Virus record (IMG/VR): IMGVR_UViG_3300032893_000293
Location: 1 to 22,016 of that record
DNA: 22,016 nt
Strand: one strand, 5' to 3'
Origin: a virus
Made by a program: the position numbers and the translations under genes. This document shows positions 11,709-19,515 of the stretch, one piece after another. The stretch's first letter is position 1, and every line of letters starts with the position of its first letter. The notes beneath the pieces were generated by a model. That model was not told the DNA's origin. It did not search any database and saw only the letters and a program-made list of their open reading frames with translations.

Positions 11709-13377
11709 CGCTCTTCTTGTAGACTTCGACACGTTCGTCCGCGGTACGCGGATTCTACCGGACTACTGTGAGCAGCCACATAAGGAGATGTGCGACGAGC
11801 TCGAAGCTTGTGTCCCGGACTTCGATAGCGACAACCCGCGGCAGATAAAACAAATTTACATGGCCCCCCGCTACTCGTACAAGACGAGTATCCTGGTGGC
11901 CTTCGTTTGTTATTGCATCTTCAAGTACACCAACATTCGTATCACGCTTGGCCGTGCCACGCACAAGGATTCCCGCGAGACGCTGCGTTCCATCAAGGAC
12001 GCGCTGACTAAGGACAACCCGAAGATAACGGAGGTATGGGGGAATATCTCCCACAAGGCCCCAACGTGGACCGAGTCGGCCATCTCCCACGGCTTCCGCA
12101 CCATGGCACTAGTCGGTCCCACTGTGGTGACCGCCGGCATCGGCATCGGTCAGACCGGTACCCACCCCGACCTCGTGCTGCTCGATGACCTCGTGACTGA
12201 GGTCAACTACCTGTCCGAGCCCATCATCCTGCGCACCCGCGACTGGGTTACCTCCTTCTATGCCATCCTTCCGCCCCACGGCTCCATGGTCGTGTGTGGC
12301 ACCCGTTGGGCATACAACGACATTTACACCTGGCTGATGGAGCAGGATGACCAGGCCGAGGAGGATGCGCGTGCTGAAGCTGAGATGCTCGGTCAGCCCG
12401 AGCCGCCCGACGGTCGGCAGTGGCGTAGATACATCCGTCGCGTGTGGGAGTATGACGAGAAGGGGGAGAAGATTCTGTTCTTCCCGTCGAAGCTGGACGA
12501 GGACTTCCTCGCACGGCAGCGCCGCGCCCTGCGCGGGGACATGCACAAGTATTATGTCTGGTACTTCCAGCAACCCTATGAGCGCGGCACCAAACTCTTC
12601 CCAGCGGAGGACCTACAGACGTATGGCGGTAGCGTCCTACCGGGGGACTACCCCACGCTGCTGATAGACGAAGAGACCACCAACGACATCTACTCCATCG
12701 GCACCGAGATACCCGTTAACGTCACCATGACGGTCGACGCTGCCGCCACAAGCGGCAAGAAAGCGGACTTCACGGGTATCGTCATTGTTGGCTGCGACTT
12801 CTTCGACCAGTGGTGGGTCCTCCACGCAGAGGGCGTCCGGAAGACGCCGTCACTGCTGGCGGACTACTGCGCTATGCTCATCGCCGTCCATAGCGTCTCC
12901 GTCTGCTGCATTGAGACGGAACAGTCCGACCCCGTGTTTGTGTCCCGTCTGCAGCAGGCGCTGACTGCCATGGACATCAACTGTGCCATAACCTCCTACT
13001 CGGCCCTCCAGGACGAGGCGCATGGGGAGCGCGGTAAGGTCCAGCGCATCGCCGCCATGCAGTACCGCTACATCGACCACGACCTTTGGATACGCCGCGG
13101 CAGCCCCTGCCGGGACCTCTTGTCGCAGATGGACGGCTGGCCCACAGTCGACCACGACGACGTGCTGGACGCCCTGTCCATGCAGCGGCATGTGGCGCGT
13201 CCCAGCCCGTTGGCATCTTACGAGGACAAGAGCATGCTGATGGAGGCACTGGAGGAAGCCGACTCCTGGGGACCCAACGGCCGCCCACCGGCAACCCCGG
13301 CTAAGCCCACTCGTCACACCCCTCGGGGGTGCTGGACGGGTAAGGGGTCCTTGACTCTGCGGAATGTGGTAGTATAG
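11614..13377 (+). CDS. terL: Terminase large subunit (TerL), ATPase plus nuclease
   Basis: The 587-aa product is the DNA-packaging motor. The ATPase domain has a variant Walker A, APRYSYKTS (84-92), a Walker B, DLVLLDD (186-192), and a coupling motif, VCGTRWAYND (228-236). The RNase H-like nuclease follows with TVDAAAT (D375), CIETE (E434) and VDHDDVLDA (D515, D516, D519). The start is uncertain: ATG 11614, GTG 11638, ATG 11647 and ATG 11662 are all in frame. 11638 has GGGAA 7 nt upstream and 11662 has AAGG 4 nt upstream. No small terminase subunit is evident in the window. The C-terminal 20 residues run through a promoter-like sequence. Confidence 0.85.
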   Translation: MDGSGNKRVIAMASRPMLQRLPPLEGKQEEANALLVDFDTFVRGTRILPDYCEQPHKEMCDELEACVPDFDSDNPRQIKQIYMAPRYSYKTSILVAFVCYCIFKYTNIRITLGRATHKDSRETLRSIKDALTKDNPKITEVWGNISHKAPTWTESAISHGFRTMALVGPTVVTAGIGIGQTGTHPDLVLLDDLVTEVNYLSEPIILRTRDWVTSFYAILPPHGSMVVCGTRWAYNDIYTWLMEQDDQAEEDARAEAEMLGQPEPPDGRQWRRYIRRVWEYDEKGEKILFFPSKLDEDFLARQRRALRGDMHKYYVWYFQQPYERGTKLFPAEDLQTYGGSVLPGDYPTLLIDEETTNDIYSIGTEIPVNVTMTVDAAATSGKKADFTGIVIVGCDFFDQWWVLHAEGVRKTPSLLADYCAMLIAVHSVSVCCIETEQSDPVFVSRLQQALTAMDINCAITSYSALQDEAHGERGKVQRIAAMQYRYIDHDLWIRRGSPCRDLLSQMDGWPTVDHDDVLDALSMQRHVARPSPLASYEDKSMLMEALEEADSWGPNGRPPATPAKPTRHTPRGCWTGKGSLTLRNVVV

Positions 13378-13378
13378 G
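13351..13378 (+). promoter_or_regulatory. Putative promoter inside the end of terL
   Basis: TTGACT (13351-13356) and TATAGG (13373-13378) are 16 bp apart. The overlapping hexamer TAGTAT (13370-13375) lies 6 nt before the ATG at 13382, which lacks a good Shine-Dalgarno. Either way, the start of transcription would fall at or beside that ATG, giving a leaderless message for the head genes. Confidence 0.4.
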
Positions 13379-13381
13379 TCC

Positions 13382-13600
13382 ATGGGTAACGAAGCTGTTT
13401 TCAAGGCGCGAAAGCGCGGTTCCGAGGAAGCCCCCTCGTTCGGCACTCTTGGTGAACGAATGCACCAAGGCGGCCGGCAACACTACCCGTTGGGGGAGGT
13501 TGGGGACCTCGCTGAGTCCATGTGCCAGGGTGACCAACCCAAGCACGAAATGTCTAAAGACCGTCCGCCCAGTCTGGGCAGCCTCATGGGACAACGCTAA
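13382..13600 (+). CDS. Small hypothetical protein between terminase and portal (72 aa)
   Basis: The product, MGNEAVFKARKRGSEEAPSF..., is polar with a basic N-terminus and no hydrophobic core. It is Gly, Ser and Pro-rich and probably flexible. I recognise no family. The ATG at 13382 has no Shine-Dalgarno but follows a TANNNT element by 6 nt, which suggests leaderless translation. Its stop overlaps the next ATG (TAATG). Position suggests a minor head or packaging accessory. Confidence 0.5.
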   Translation: MGNEAVFKARKRGSEEAPSFGTLGERMHQGGRQHYPLGEVGDLAESMCQGDQPKHEMSKDRPPSLGSLMGQR

Positions 13601-13830
13601 TGAAACGCGGTAAAGACTATACCTTCAAGGGTATCGACCACGGCAAGGCCGTCGGCAAGGGCACGCACCTTGCGCTCGGCCCCGTCTCCGGTAAGGGGAA
13701 GGGTGGCGCGAAAGCGCAGGTCAAGGGTCATGTCGATTTTGCTAAACTGACGCACGATGCGAAAGGTCACGAAAAGGGGAGCCGTGGACCGTTCAAGAGC
13801 AAAGGCTCAGGCAAGTCCAAGAGTAAGTAG
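13600..13830 (+). CDS. Small Lys/Gly-rich basic protein (76 aa)
   Basis: The product, MKRGKDYTFKGIDHGKAVGK..., has about a quarter lysines and a GPFKSKGSGKSKSK tail, with almost no acidic charge. It probably binds DNA or RNA through charge, or coats packaged DNA; that is inference. It is co-translated with the preceding gene by TAATG and directly precedes the portal gene. Together with the DUF6496-like gene it gives two small basic proteins around the packaging genes. Confidence 0.5.
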   Translation: MKRGKDYTFKGIDHGKAVGKGTHLALGPVSGKGKGGAKAQVKGHVDFAKLTHDAKGHEKGSRGPFKSKGSGKSKSK

Positions 13831-13832
13831 CT

Positions 13833-15815
13833 GTGGCGCGTAAAACGCCGCTTACAGCTACTACCACGCTGGCGCCCCAAGACGCCCAGCTTGCGTACAC
13901 ATCCGACCCGGTCCGTATTACCGACTCTGACTGGACGGCGTTGTCGTATGACCTGTACCAGTCCATCAACGCGTCCCTCGGGGAGCGCGGCGCACTGGAG
14001 CAGAACCTCAAGGACTGGCTCGACCTCTACGAGATGCGCGTGGACCTGACCGGGTGGCCCTGGCAGAACGCCAGCAACATCTTCGTCCCCGTCATCCCCG
14101 CGCAGCTCAACACCGTCCTCGCGTACATCACCGGTAAGGTCTTCGTCCCCCGGTTCTACATCGTCAGCGGCAACACCGCTGACTCCGCGCTTGAGGCCCC
14201 CAACGTCGAGCGGTACTACAACGCCGAGCTGGTCCGCCAGCGCGGACAGACCACCTGGTTCGACGAGCACATCACTTGGATTCACGAGTCCTTCCGCGAC
14301 GGAACCTCCATCATGGAGGTACTGTGGCGCCGCACAATAGCGAAGCGCAAGGTCGTCTCGTTCGAGCCGGAGCTGTCCTCCAAAGGCGTCCCGGTCCTCA
14401 ACCCCGAGGATGGCAAGCCGAAGTTTAAGCGCAATGTCAAGGAGGTCGAAGTCGTCGAGTACGACGACGTAGAGCTCCAGCCAGTTCTTCTGCGCGACTT
14501 CCTCCTCATTCCCTCCGAGGCCGTCTCTATTGAGCAGGCTGTGGGGGTGGCGCGCTGCCTCTGGCTGTATGAGGATACGCTTCAGGAGATGATTAAGGAG
14601 GGGACCCTCGACGCCGACGAGGTCGAGAAGGCCCTCAACTACGTGCAGGACGGCTCGTCCAGCGACGTAGCATCCGACCGCCAAGGGTCGTATGACAAGA
14701 CCGCCGGCGACCAGATAAATCCAGGCCTAAACCAGGGCTCACAGACATCCCGCTTCTTCGCCAACCGCGGTCCCATCAAAGTGTGGCGTATCCATACCCG
14801 GCAGTACGACATGAACAGGGACGGTATAGCCGAGGAGAACATCTTCTGGCTTCACGAGTTGTCCCAGCGTATGCTAGGATGGAAACCGTACGAGTACATC
14901 GCTCCGGGGCGGCCCTTCTTCGCCTTTAGCCCGGACCCGCGTCCCGACCGTTTCTACGGCTACAGCCTTGTGGAGCGACTCGCACCCATCCAGGCCGAAA
15001 TCAACGGCATGTTCAATCAGCGGAACAACCTGATTGACTTGATGCTGAACCCGCCGTTGATGTACGTCCGCGGCTCCATCATCAACGACAAAAACGAGAA
15101 GTGGGGACCGGGGGTCAAGTGGGAGGTGGAGAGGCCTGACGCCATCTCCTTCCTGCAGTTCCCGAATCTTCCGTTGTCCTCGTTCCAGAACGAGTCTCTG
15201 CTTGACAACTACGTCGACAAGCTAACCGGTATCTCTGCCCCCGCCATGGGCCAACAGTCCTCTGGGCGACGCAGCGCCCGGGAGATTGGCGTCCAGGTCG
15301 CCGCGACCACCACGCGGAACGACCTGGTCGCCATGCGCCTTCGCATTGTCTGCCGCGCCATCCTCAACTTTATCCACAAGCTGAAGCTGCAATACATGAA
15401 CGAGGACCCCTCGTTCATTGACGCCCAGGAGAAGCTGACCATCCCCCGCCAGATTATGGCGAAGGACTACCAACTCGACATCGCCGGGTCCAGCGACCCG
15501 CTCGACGCGTCGTCCCGCCGGCAGGAGATGCTCGGCGCTATGCAGTTGTTAATGGGGGTCCCCTGGATTGGCCAGGACCGCGAGAAGTCCTTCGCGTTGG
15601 TTCGCAAGGTAGCCGACACATTCAACTGGCCGGATGCCATTGCCATCATCGGCACCGCCGACGAGGCGAAGCAGGCCAAGCAGCAGATGGCCGAGAAGCA
15701 GCAGAAGGACGAAGAGTTTGGCAAGATGCTGGAAGTAGCCAAGGCGACCAGCGGAAAAGGCGGTGGCGGAGGAGGAAAAATGAAACTTCCGCCGAAAGCT
15801 GGTATGCAGAGATGA
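13833..15815 (+). CDS. Portal protein
   Basis: The 660-aa product is the ring through which DNA enters and leaves the capsid. A typical portal core is visible: LYEMRVDLTGWPWQNASNIF and VPVIPAQLNTVLAYITGKVF near the N-terminus, an ITWIHESFRDGTSIMEVLWRR segment, and PDRFYGYSLVERLAPIQAEI with GMFNQRNNLIDLMLNPPLM (about 370-410). The last is the portal FYGxGxxExxxxxQxxxNxxxNxxxD pattern. A long amphipathic C-terminal helix ends in a Gly-Lys tail (GGGGGGKMKLPPKAGMQR). The start is GTG 13833, 2 nt after the previous stop. It fits the head gene order after the terminase. Confidence 0.8.
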   Translation: MARKTPLTATTTLAPQDAQLAYTSDPVRITDSDWTALSYDLYQSINASLGERGALEQNLKDWLDLYEMRVDLTGWPWQNASNIFVPVIPAQLNTVLAYITGKVFVPRFYIVSGNTADSALEAPNVERYYNAELVRQRGQTTWFDEHITWIHESFRDGTSIMEVLWRRTIAKRKVVSFEPELSSKGVPVLNPEDGKPKFKRNVKEVEVVEYDDVELQPVLLRDFLLIPSEAVSIEQAVGVARCLWLYEDTLQEMIKEGTLDADEVEKALNYVQDGSSSDVASDRQGSYDKTAGDQINPGLNQGSQTSRFFANRGPIKVWRIHTRQYDMNRDGIAEENIFWLHELSQRMLGWKPYEYIAPGRPFFAFSPDPRPDRFYGYSLVERLAPIQAEINGMFNQRNNLIDLMLNPPLMYVRGSIINDKNEKWGPGVKWEVERPDAISFLQFPNLPLSSFQNESLLDNYVDKLTGISAPAMGQQSSGRRSAREIGVQVAATTTRNDLVAMRLRIVCRAILNFIHKLKLQYMNEDPSFIDAQEKLTIPRQIMAKDYQLDIAGSSDPLDASSRRQEMLGAMQLLMGVPWIGQDREKSFALVRKVADTFNWPDAIAIIGTADEAKQAKQQMAEKQQKDEEFGKMLEVAKATSGKGGGGGGKMKLPPKAGMQR

Positions 15816-16051
15816 CAGAGAGCCAAGAGCGCCTAGCTGAGCTACTGGAACATGAGGGGTGGGAGGACTATGAGAACTTCGTCCTGGACTATGCCAAAGA
15901 ACGGGTCCACGCCCTCATCTACCTAGTTCAGCCCGCTGCACTGGAAGGCGCTCGTGGTGCCCTGGAGGCTCTGTATATTGCCGTCGCTGAACCCTACCGG
16001 CGGACCGGGCAACCTGTCCCGAAGAGAGTCGCCGAAGTATTCGGAAAGTAG
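15812..16051 (+). CDS. Small hypothetical head-region protein (79 aa)
   Basis: The product, MTESQERLAELLEHEGWEDY..., is almost all helix, with acidic N-terminal and Ala-rich central helices and a Pro-rich end. It starts four bases inside the portal gene (ATGA overlap), so it is made together with it. I recognise no family. Candidates are a portal-associated or scaffold-assisting protein. Confidence 0.55.
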   Translation: MTESQERLAELLEHEGWEDYENFVLDYAKERVHALIYLVQPAALEGARGALEALYIAVAEPYRRTGQPVPKRVAEVFGK

Positions 16052-16057
16052 TACAAT
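16052..16057 (+). promoter_or_regulatory. TANNNT element before the scaffold-like gene
   Basis: TACAAT lies exactly 6 nt upstream of the ATG at 16064, which has no Shine-Dalgarno in the 12-nt gap after the previous stop. A leaderless start from this -10 element is a reasonable reading. No -35 is visible. Confidence 0.35.
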
Positions 16058-16063
16058 ACCTAT

Positions 16064-16858
16064 ATGCCTGATGAACTGGAACTAGTAGACCTCCTGCCGA
16101 CTGTCGATGAGCGCCCAGACCCTGAGCCTCCGGCACCGGTCGAGGACCCTGCGAAGACTGCAGCGGCAGACGAGTTTGCCCGCCTGAAGGCAATGGCAGA
16201 CCGGCTACGCCCGCTGCAAGATGTCGCTGACGAACTGGACGCGGACCCGTCCAAAATCTACGCAGTCCGTGCGGCTCTGCAGGGCCGCGGTCCCCAACCT
16301 GCAGTGGCACCCCCGCAACCCCTACCCACCTTGTCCGCCGACCAATTAGCGCAATTAGACGAGCAGTTCCGGGAGCGGCCGGCTCAACTGACCGCGCAAG
16401 CGGCTCAGCTCGCCGCACGCCAGGAGCTTGACGCGTTCTACCGTAGCGTCGTAGAGCCTTTACGCGAAGCGTCCGGCGAAAGCCTCATTGATAACTATAA
16501 GGCCCAGAAAGCCGGCGACCCGCTGTTTAAGCAGATTTCGGCGCAGTTCGACAAGGAGATTGCCGACCTCGACCGCAAGGCCCTGCTTGGCGCTCCGTTG
16601 GCCGAACGCCGCCGGCAGCTGGACCTGCGCTACCGTGCAGCCACGGCCACCGTCCTAAAACAGGCGATGGACGAGAGCGCGGCCAAGCAACGGGACACAG
16701 CCCCAACGCTAGGGAGCGGGGGCGGTAGCGCGCCATCGAAGTCCCGTTCGAAGCTGGCGCAGAACCCCGACTTGGTCCGGTTGGCCCTAGCGACAGGAGC
16801 CATCTCGAAAGAGGACCTCGAAGATATTGCCTCAGTCGCCTCCGACCTACAGGACTAA
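16064..16858 (+). CDS. Scaffolding-like protein (264 aa)
   Basis: The product has an acidic, Pro-rich N-terminus (ELVDLLPTVDERPDPEPPAP), a long helical, coiled-coil-prone middle rich in Ala, Gln, Leu and Arg, and a short C-terminal helical domain (LVRLALATGAISKEDLEDI). It sits between portal and capsid genes. This combination is typical of capsid scaffolding proteins, which fill the procapsid and leave before packaging. No sequence motif proves it. No protease signature is seen. The start codon has no ribosome site but follows a TANNNT element. Confidence 0.5.
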   Translation: MPDELELVDLLPTVDERPDPEPPAPVEDPAKTAAADEFARLKAMADRLRPLQDVADELDADPSKIYAVRAALQGRGPQPAVAPPQPLPTLSADQLAQLDEQFRERPAQLTAQAAQLAARQELDAFYRSVVEPLREASGESLIDNYKAQKAGDPLFKQISAQFDKEIADLDRKALLGAPLAERRRQLDLRYRAATATVLKQAMDESAAKQRDTAPTLGSGGGSAPSKSRSKLAQNPDLVRLALATGAISKEDLEDIASVASDLQD

Positions 16859-16861
16859 CAG

Positions 16862-17401
16862 ATGCCATTAGACCAAGCTGAATCCGTACGCCAATCACTA
16901 ATCGCCGAGCAGACCATTCGAGCCCAACGCGGCCCGAAGGTACCGATGCCGCAGGGGCAGCGCATCAGTGCCCTCCCGTACATTGGCCAACGATACCAGG
17001 GCCCCGACTCGACCGTGCTTCTCGGCCGGCCAGAGTCGCTGTTGAAGGAGCCGACCCCCGGCAGTATGTACGTTTGGCGCACCTACCGCAAGGACCCCAA
17101 CACCTCGGCGAAGGAGCGGACCGGTATCCTCCGGCCTGTCACCCCCGAAGAGATTGACCCCGATAATCCCAATGCCGAGTTCTTGTGTGTCAAGACCCCG
17201 GACGGAGACTATGTCGTCTGGGAGAACCAGGCCCTATTCGAGATGCCCGCCAAGTGGGTTGAGCGGTACTACAAGTCTTACGAGCAATGGGCCATCGCCC
17301 GGCTCGCACAGCAGACGGTAGACTTCGCGGCCCGCATCGAGGAATCGACGCATGGCGCTTACCGCGGCCAGATGACCATCGGCTCCAAGGGCAAAGAATA
17401 G
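16862..17401 (+). CDS. Hypothetical head-region protein (179 aa)
   Basis: The product begins MPLDQAESVRQSLIAEQTIR with a helix, then a basic Pro/Gln-rich stretch. A folded part follows with aromatic residues (SMYVWRTYRKD, DYVVWENQALFEMPAKWVER) and a C-terminal helix (QWAIARLAQQTVDFAARIEE). I do not recognise it. It lies immediately after the scaffold-like gene and before a strong hairpin, closing this transcriptional block. A head accessory role is likely from position alone. Confidence 0.55.
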   Translation: MPLDQAESVRQSLIAEQTIRAQRGPKVPMPQGQRISALPYIGQRYQGPDSTVLLGRPESLLKEPTPGSMYVWRTYRKDPNTSAKERTGILRPVTPEEIDPDNPNAEFLCVKTPDGDYVVWENQALFEMPAKWVERYYKSYEQWAIARLAQQTVDFAARIEESTHGAYRGQMTIGSKGKE

Positions 17402-17463
17402 CCGGGTTTCCGCCCTCCTTTCCCCGGCTATAGAAGCCCCCGTTCTGAGAGAACGGGGGCTTC
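17399..17463 (+). terminator. Strong hairpin pair before the capsid genes
   Basis: A TAGCCGGG/CCCGGCTA stem (17399-17430) is followed by a perfect 13-bp stem GAAGCCCCCGTTC/GAACGGGGGCTTC with a 5-nt loop (17433-17463). No U-run follows on either strand. It is the most convincing terminator-like structure in the rightward arm and separates the portal-scaffold block from the capsid genes. Confidence 0.55.
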
Positions 17464-17501
17464 GCCATATAGGGGACTTCCTTGCCCACACTGTTGTCTG
17501 G

Positions 17502-17507
17502 TATGGT
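17502..17507 (+). promoter_or_regulatory. TANNNT element before the capsid gene block
   Basis: TATGGT lies 7 nt upstream of the ATG at 17515, with no Shine-Dalgarno. TTGCCC (17482-17487) is a poor -35 at only 14 bp. Its position right after the strong hairpin suggests a new transcript for the capsid genes. Confidence 0.35.
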
Positions 17508-17514
17508 TGGTTCC

Positions 17515-17565
17515 ATGGAGACCCTCCCCATCACTGATGTCAAGCCCGGCCGGAGTAAAGCTTAG
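17515..17565 (+). CDS. 16-aa leader peptide of the capsid block
   Basis: The ORF encodes METLPITDVKPGRSKA. Its TAG overlaps the GTG of the next gene (TAGTG). There is no Shine-Dalgarno; a TANNNT element lies 7 nt before the ATG. If translated from a leaderless message, it would deliver ribosomes to the next gene, whose own GGAG lies within this ORF. The peptide itself may have no function. Confidence 0.3.
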   Translation: METLPITDVKPGRSKA

Positions 17566-18545
17566 TGGCAACCTATAACTTTTACGAGCCCCAGCGCGTT
17601 GGCTCTAGCAACATGCTCAGCCCCTGGGAGATTGGCTATGCAGCCGCCCAGAATGCGCAGTTTAAGCGGGGGGACCTCCTCCAGCTCATCGCAACGGGCA
17701 CAGTCACTCTTCCGAACCCCAACGGTTCGATTTCCACGTCAGTAGGCCCCTCGCCCGCTGGCCCATTTAACTTGGTGACATCGTCCACCTCGTTGGTATC
17801 GGGTCCGGTGACCATTGCGGCCTCAACGTCGGCTGGTGCACCCGCCCAAACGTACTACTGCTTCCTGACATATCAGGGCGCAGCCAACATTGAAGGTGTG
17901 CCTGGTCAAGAGTTCATCATCAACTGTAACGCCGGGCTCGTCCCGACCATCACCGTTACCAACGTTGGAGCCCCGGCATCGACGACTGGCAACGGTGTGT
18001 ACGTCGGTCTGCTGCCTGGTTACGAGTGCCAGCAAGCGGTTACGGCGTTCGCGTCCACGACCACGCTGGCCTACCCGCTGACCAACTACCAAGGCGTCAA
18101 CGTTTCAGTCACCAACCCGAACAGCAATCTTGTTGGCGTCGCCGTCAACGGTTCGGACCGCCTGTACTTCTCAAGCGGTGGCGGGTCGTTCGCACAAGGC
18201 GGCAACTCGCAGTTCGGCTCGACCATGAACTTCGCACCGCTTAGCCCTGGCGAGGAACTGCTCAACTATGTTGACAAGTTCCAAAATGGGCAGCTGTTCG
18301 AGTTCAGTCTCAAGCAAGCCCTCTACCCGCAACTATTCCCGAGCACGGCCGGCTTCACGCTCGACTCGTCTACGGGAATCTGGGTCGTTGATACTGGCGC
18401 GTCCCACAAGATTGCCACCATCATCGGTCCCGCTCAAGGGGTTGTCGTCCAGCCCTACGGGCAACCTGTACCTGTCACCGGCTCAACGGGAGACATCGGA
18501 GCACGGGTCATCGTTTACGTCAGCACCGCGTCGGCCCTCGCGTAA
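17565..18545 (+). CDS. Virion protein next to the capsid gene, probable decoration protein (326 aa)
   Basis: The product begins MATYNFYEPQRVGSSNMLSP. It is rich in Ser, Thr, Gly and Val with beta-strand runs and few charges (about residues 45-230), then a more globular end (SPGEELLNYVDKFQNGQLFE, VVVQPYGQPVPVTG). A beta-rich protein just before the major capsid gene, where phages keep head decoration or capsid-stabilising proteins, suggests that role. No family is recognised. The start is GTG 17565, with GGAG 9 nt upstream. Confidence 0.5.
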   Translation: MATYNFYEPQRVGSSNMLSPWEIGYAAAQNAQFKRGDLLQLIATGTVTLPNPNGSISTSVGPSPAGPFNLVTSSTSLVSGPVTIAASTSAGAPAQTYYCFLTYQGAANIEGVPGQEFIINCNAGLVPTITVTNVGAPASTTGNGVYVGLLPGYECQQAVTAFASTTTLAYPLTNYQGVNVSVTNPNSNLVGVAVNGSDRLYFSSGGGSFAQGGNSQFGSTMNFAPLSPGEELLNYVDKFQNGQLFEFSLKQALYPQLFPSTAGFTLDSSTGIWVVDTGASHKIATIIGPAQGVVVQPYGQPVPVTGSTGDIGARVIVYVSTASALA

Positions 18546-18555
18546 GGAGTAACTA

Positions 18556-19512
18556 GTGGCTTCGATAATCAACACCCGGACCCCGAAACTTTCTGCCGCA
18601 CTCGTACTCGAAAAGGCGTTTACGAACCGTGCGCAGAAGGTTCCACCGCTGTACACGAAGTGGATGAATGTAATCTCCACAGATGAGAAGCGGTCGTTCG
18701 CGACGTTCCTCCCCATTGCCGAGCTCAGCACCCTTCGATTCAAGACCGAAGGCGCGGCACCCGAGTTCGACCAGCCGTTCGAGCTGATTCCCTCGACCTT
18801 CAACTACTTCACCTTCGCGCTGGCCTGCACGGTCACCGAGGAGGCCCAGTTGGAGGACCCCATCAACTTGATGGGCAAGCTCCCCGCGATGCTCGCGGAC
18901 TCAGAGCAGCAAACCAAGGACCTCACGTTCTGGAACACGCTTAACCTGGCGTTCTCCGGCAACGTGCTCGGCTCAGACGGGCAACCGCTCTGCTCGACGG
19001 CTCACCCGCTGGCCCCCATCACCGCTCCCGGTGTGGGTGTCATCTCGCAGATTGGCGCCACGTTCAGCAACTCGCTGGGCGCGACCCAACTCACAGCCGA
19101 GGCATTGCAGCAAGCGTACATCCTCTTTGAGACGCTGTTGTCGGACCGTGGCCTCCCGGCCCGCCGGACCCCCAAGTTCCTGCTTGTCGGCCCGCAACTC
19201 GCCAAGGTGGCTGAGGAAATTCTCGGCAGCCCGTATCGTCCTGGTACCAACCAAAATGACATCAACGTCATCAAGGATACGGTCCAGCTCTTGGTCGTGC
19301 GGTACTTCACCAGCCCGACTGCCTGGTTCGTCACCTCTGGGCCTGGCGATATCGAAGGGGACAGCCACAGCGTCATCGTGGCGCACAAGTGGGAAAACCG
19401 GGTTTCGACCTGGATGGACCCGCAAACGTCCAACTTCAACATCAAGACTTCGTTCCGGTCCACCTACGGGTTCATCGGATGGCGGGGCATCGTCGGCAGC
19501 CTGGGAGCGTAA
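18556..19512 (+). CDS. Major capsid protein (HK97-fold, Mu gpT-like)
   Basis: The 318-aa product has the layout of Mu gpT-type capsid proteins. It shows an N-terminal helix, IAELSTLRFKTEGAAPEFDQ, then DGQPLCSTAHPLAP (about 139-152, the DGxPLFSTAHP signature). LTAEALQQAYILFETLLSDR is followed by RRTPKFLLVGPQLAKVAEEI, then NQNDINVIKDTVQLLVVRYFTSPTAWFV, the typical closing motifs. It forms the icosahedral shell. The start is GTG 18556 with AAGGAG 6 nt upstream, one of the best ribosome sites in the arm, as expected for the most abundant virion protein. Confidence 0.85.
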   Translation: MASIINTRTPKLSAALVLEKAFTNRAQKVPPLYTKWMNVISTDEKRSFATFLPIAELSTLRFKTEGAAPEFDQPFELIPSTFNYFTFALACTVTEEAQLEDPINLMGKLPAMLADSEQQTKDLTFWNTLNLAFSGNVLGSDGQPLCSTAHPLAPITAPGVGVISQIGATFSNSLGATQLTAEALQQAYILFETLLSDRGLPARRTPKFLLVGPQLAKVAEEILGSPYRPGTNQNDINVIKDTVQLLVVRYFTSPTAWFVTSGPGDIEGDSHSVIVAHKWENRVSTWMDPQTSNFNIKTSFRSTYGFIGWRGIVGSLGA

Positions 19513-19515
19513 CCA

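Noticed and set aside
12850-13446. 198-codon minus-strand frame opposite the end of terL.
   Set aside because: Antisense shadow of the nuclease domain, whose catalytic residues are conserved on the plus strand.
13767-14684. 305-codon open frame on the minus strand.
   Set aside because: It lies opposite the portal gene, has a repetitive Val/Leu/Asp/Gly/Arg composition typical of antisense of GC-rich coding DNA, and has no motifs or upstream ribosome site that I could see.
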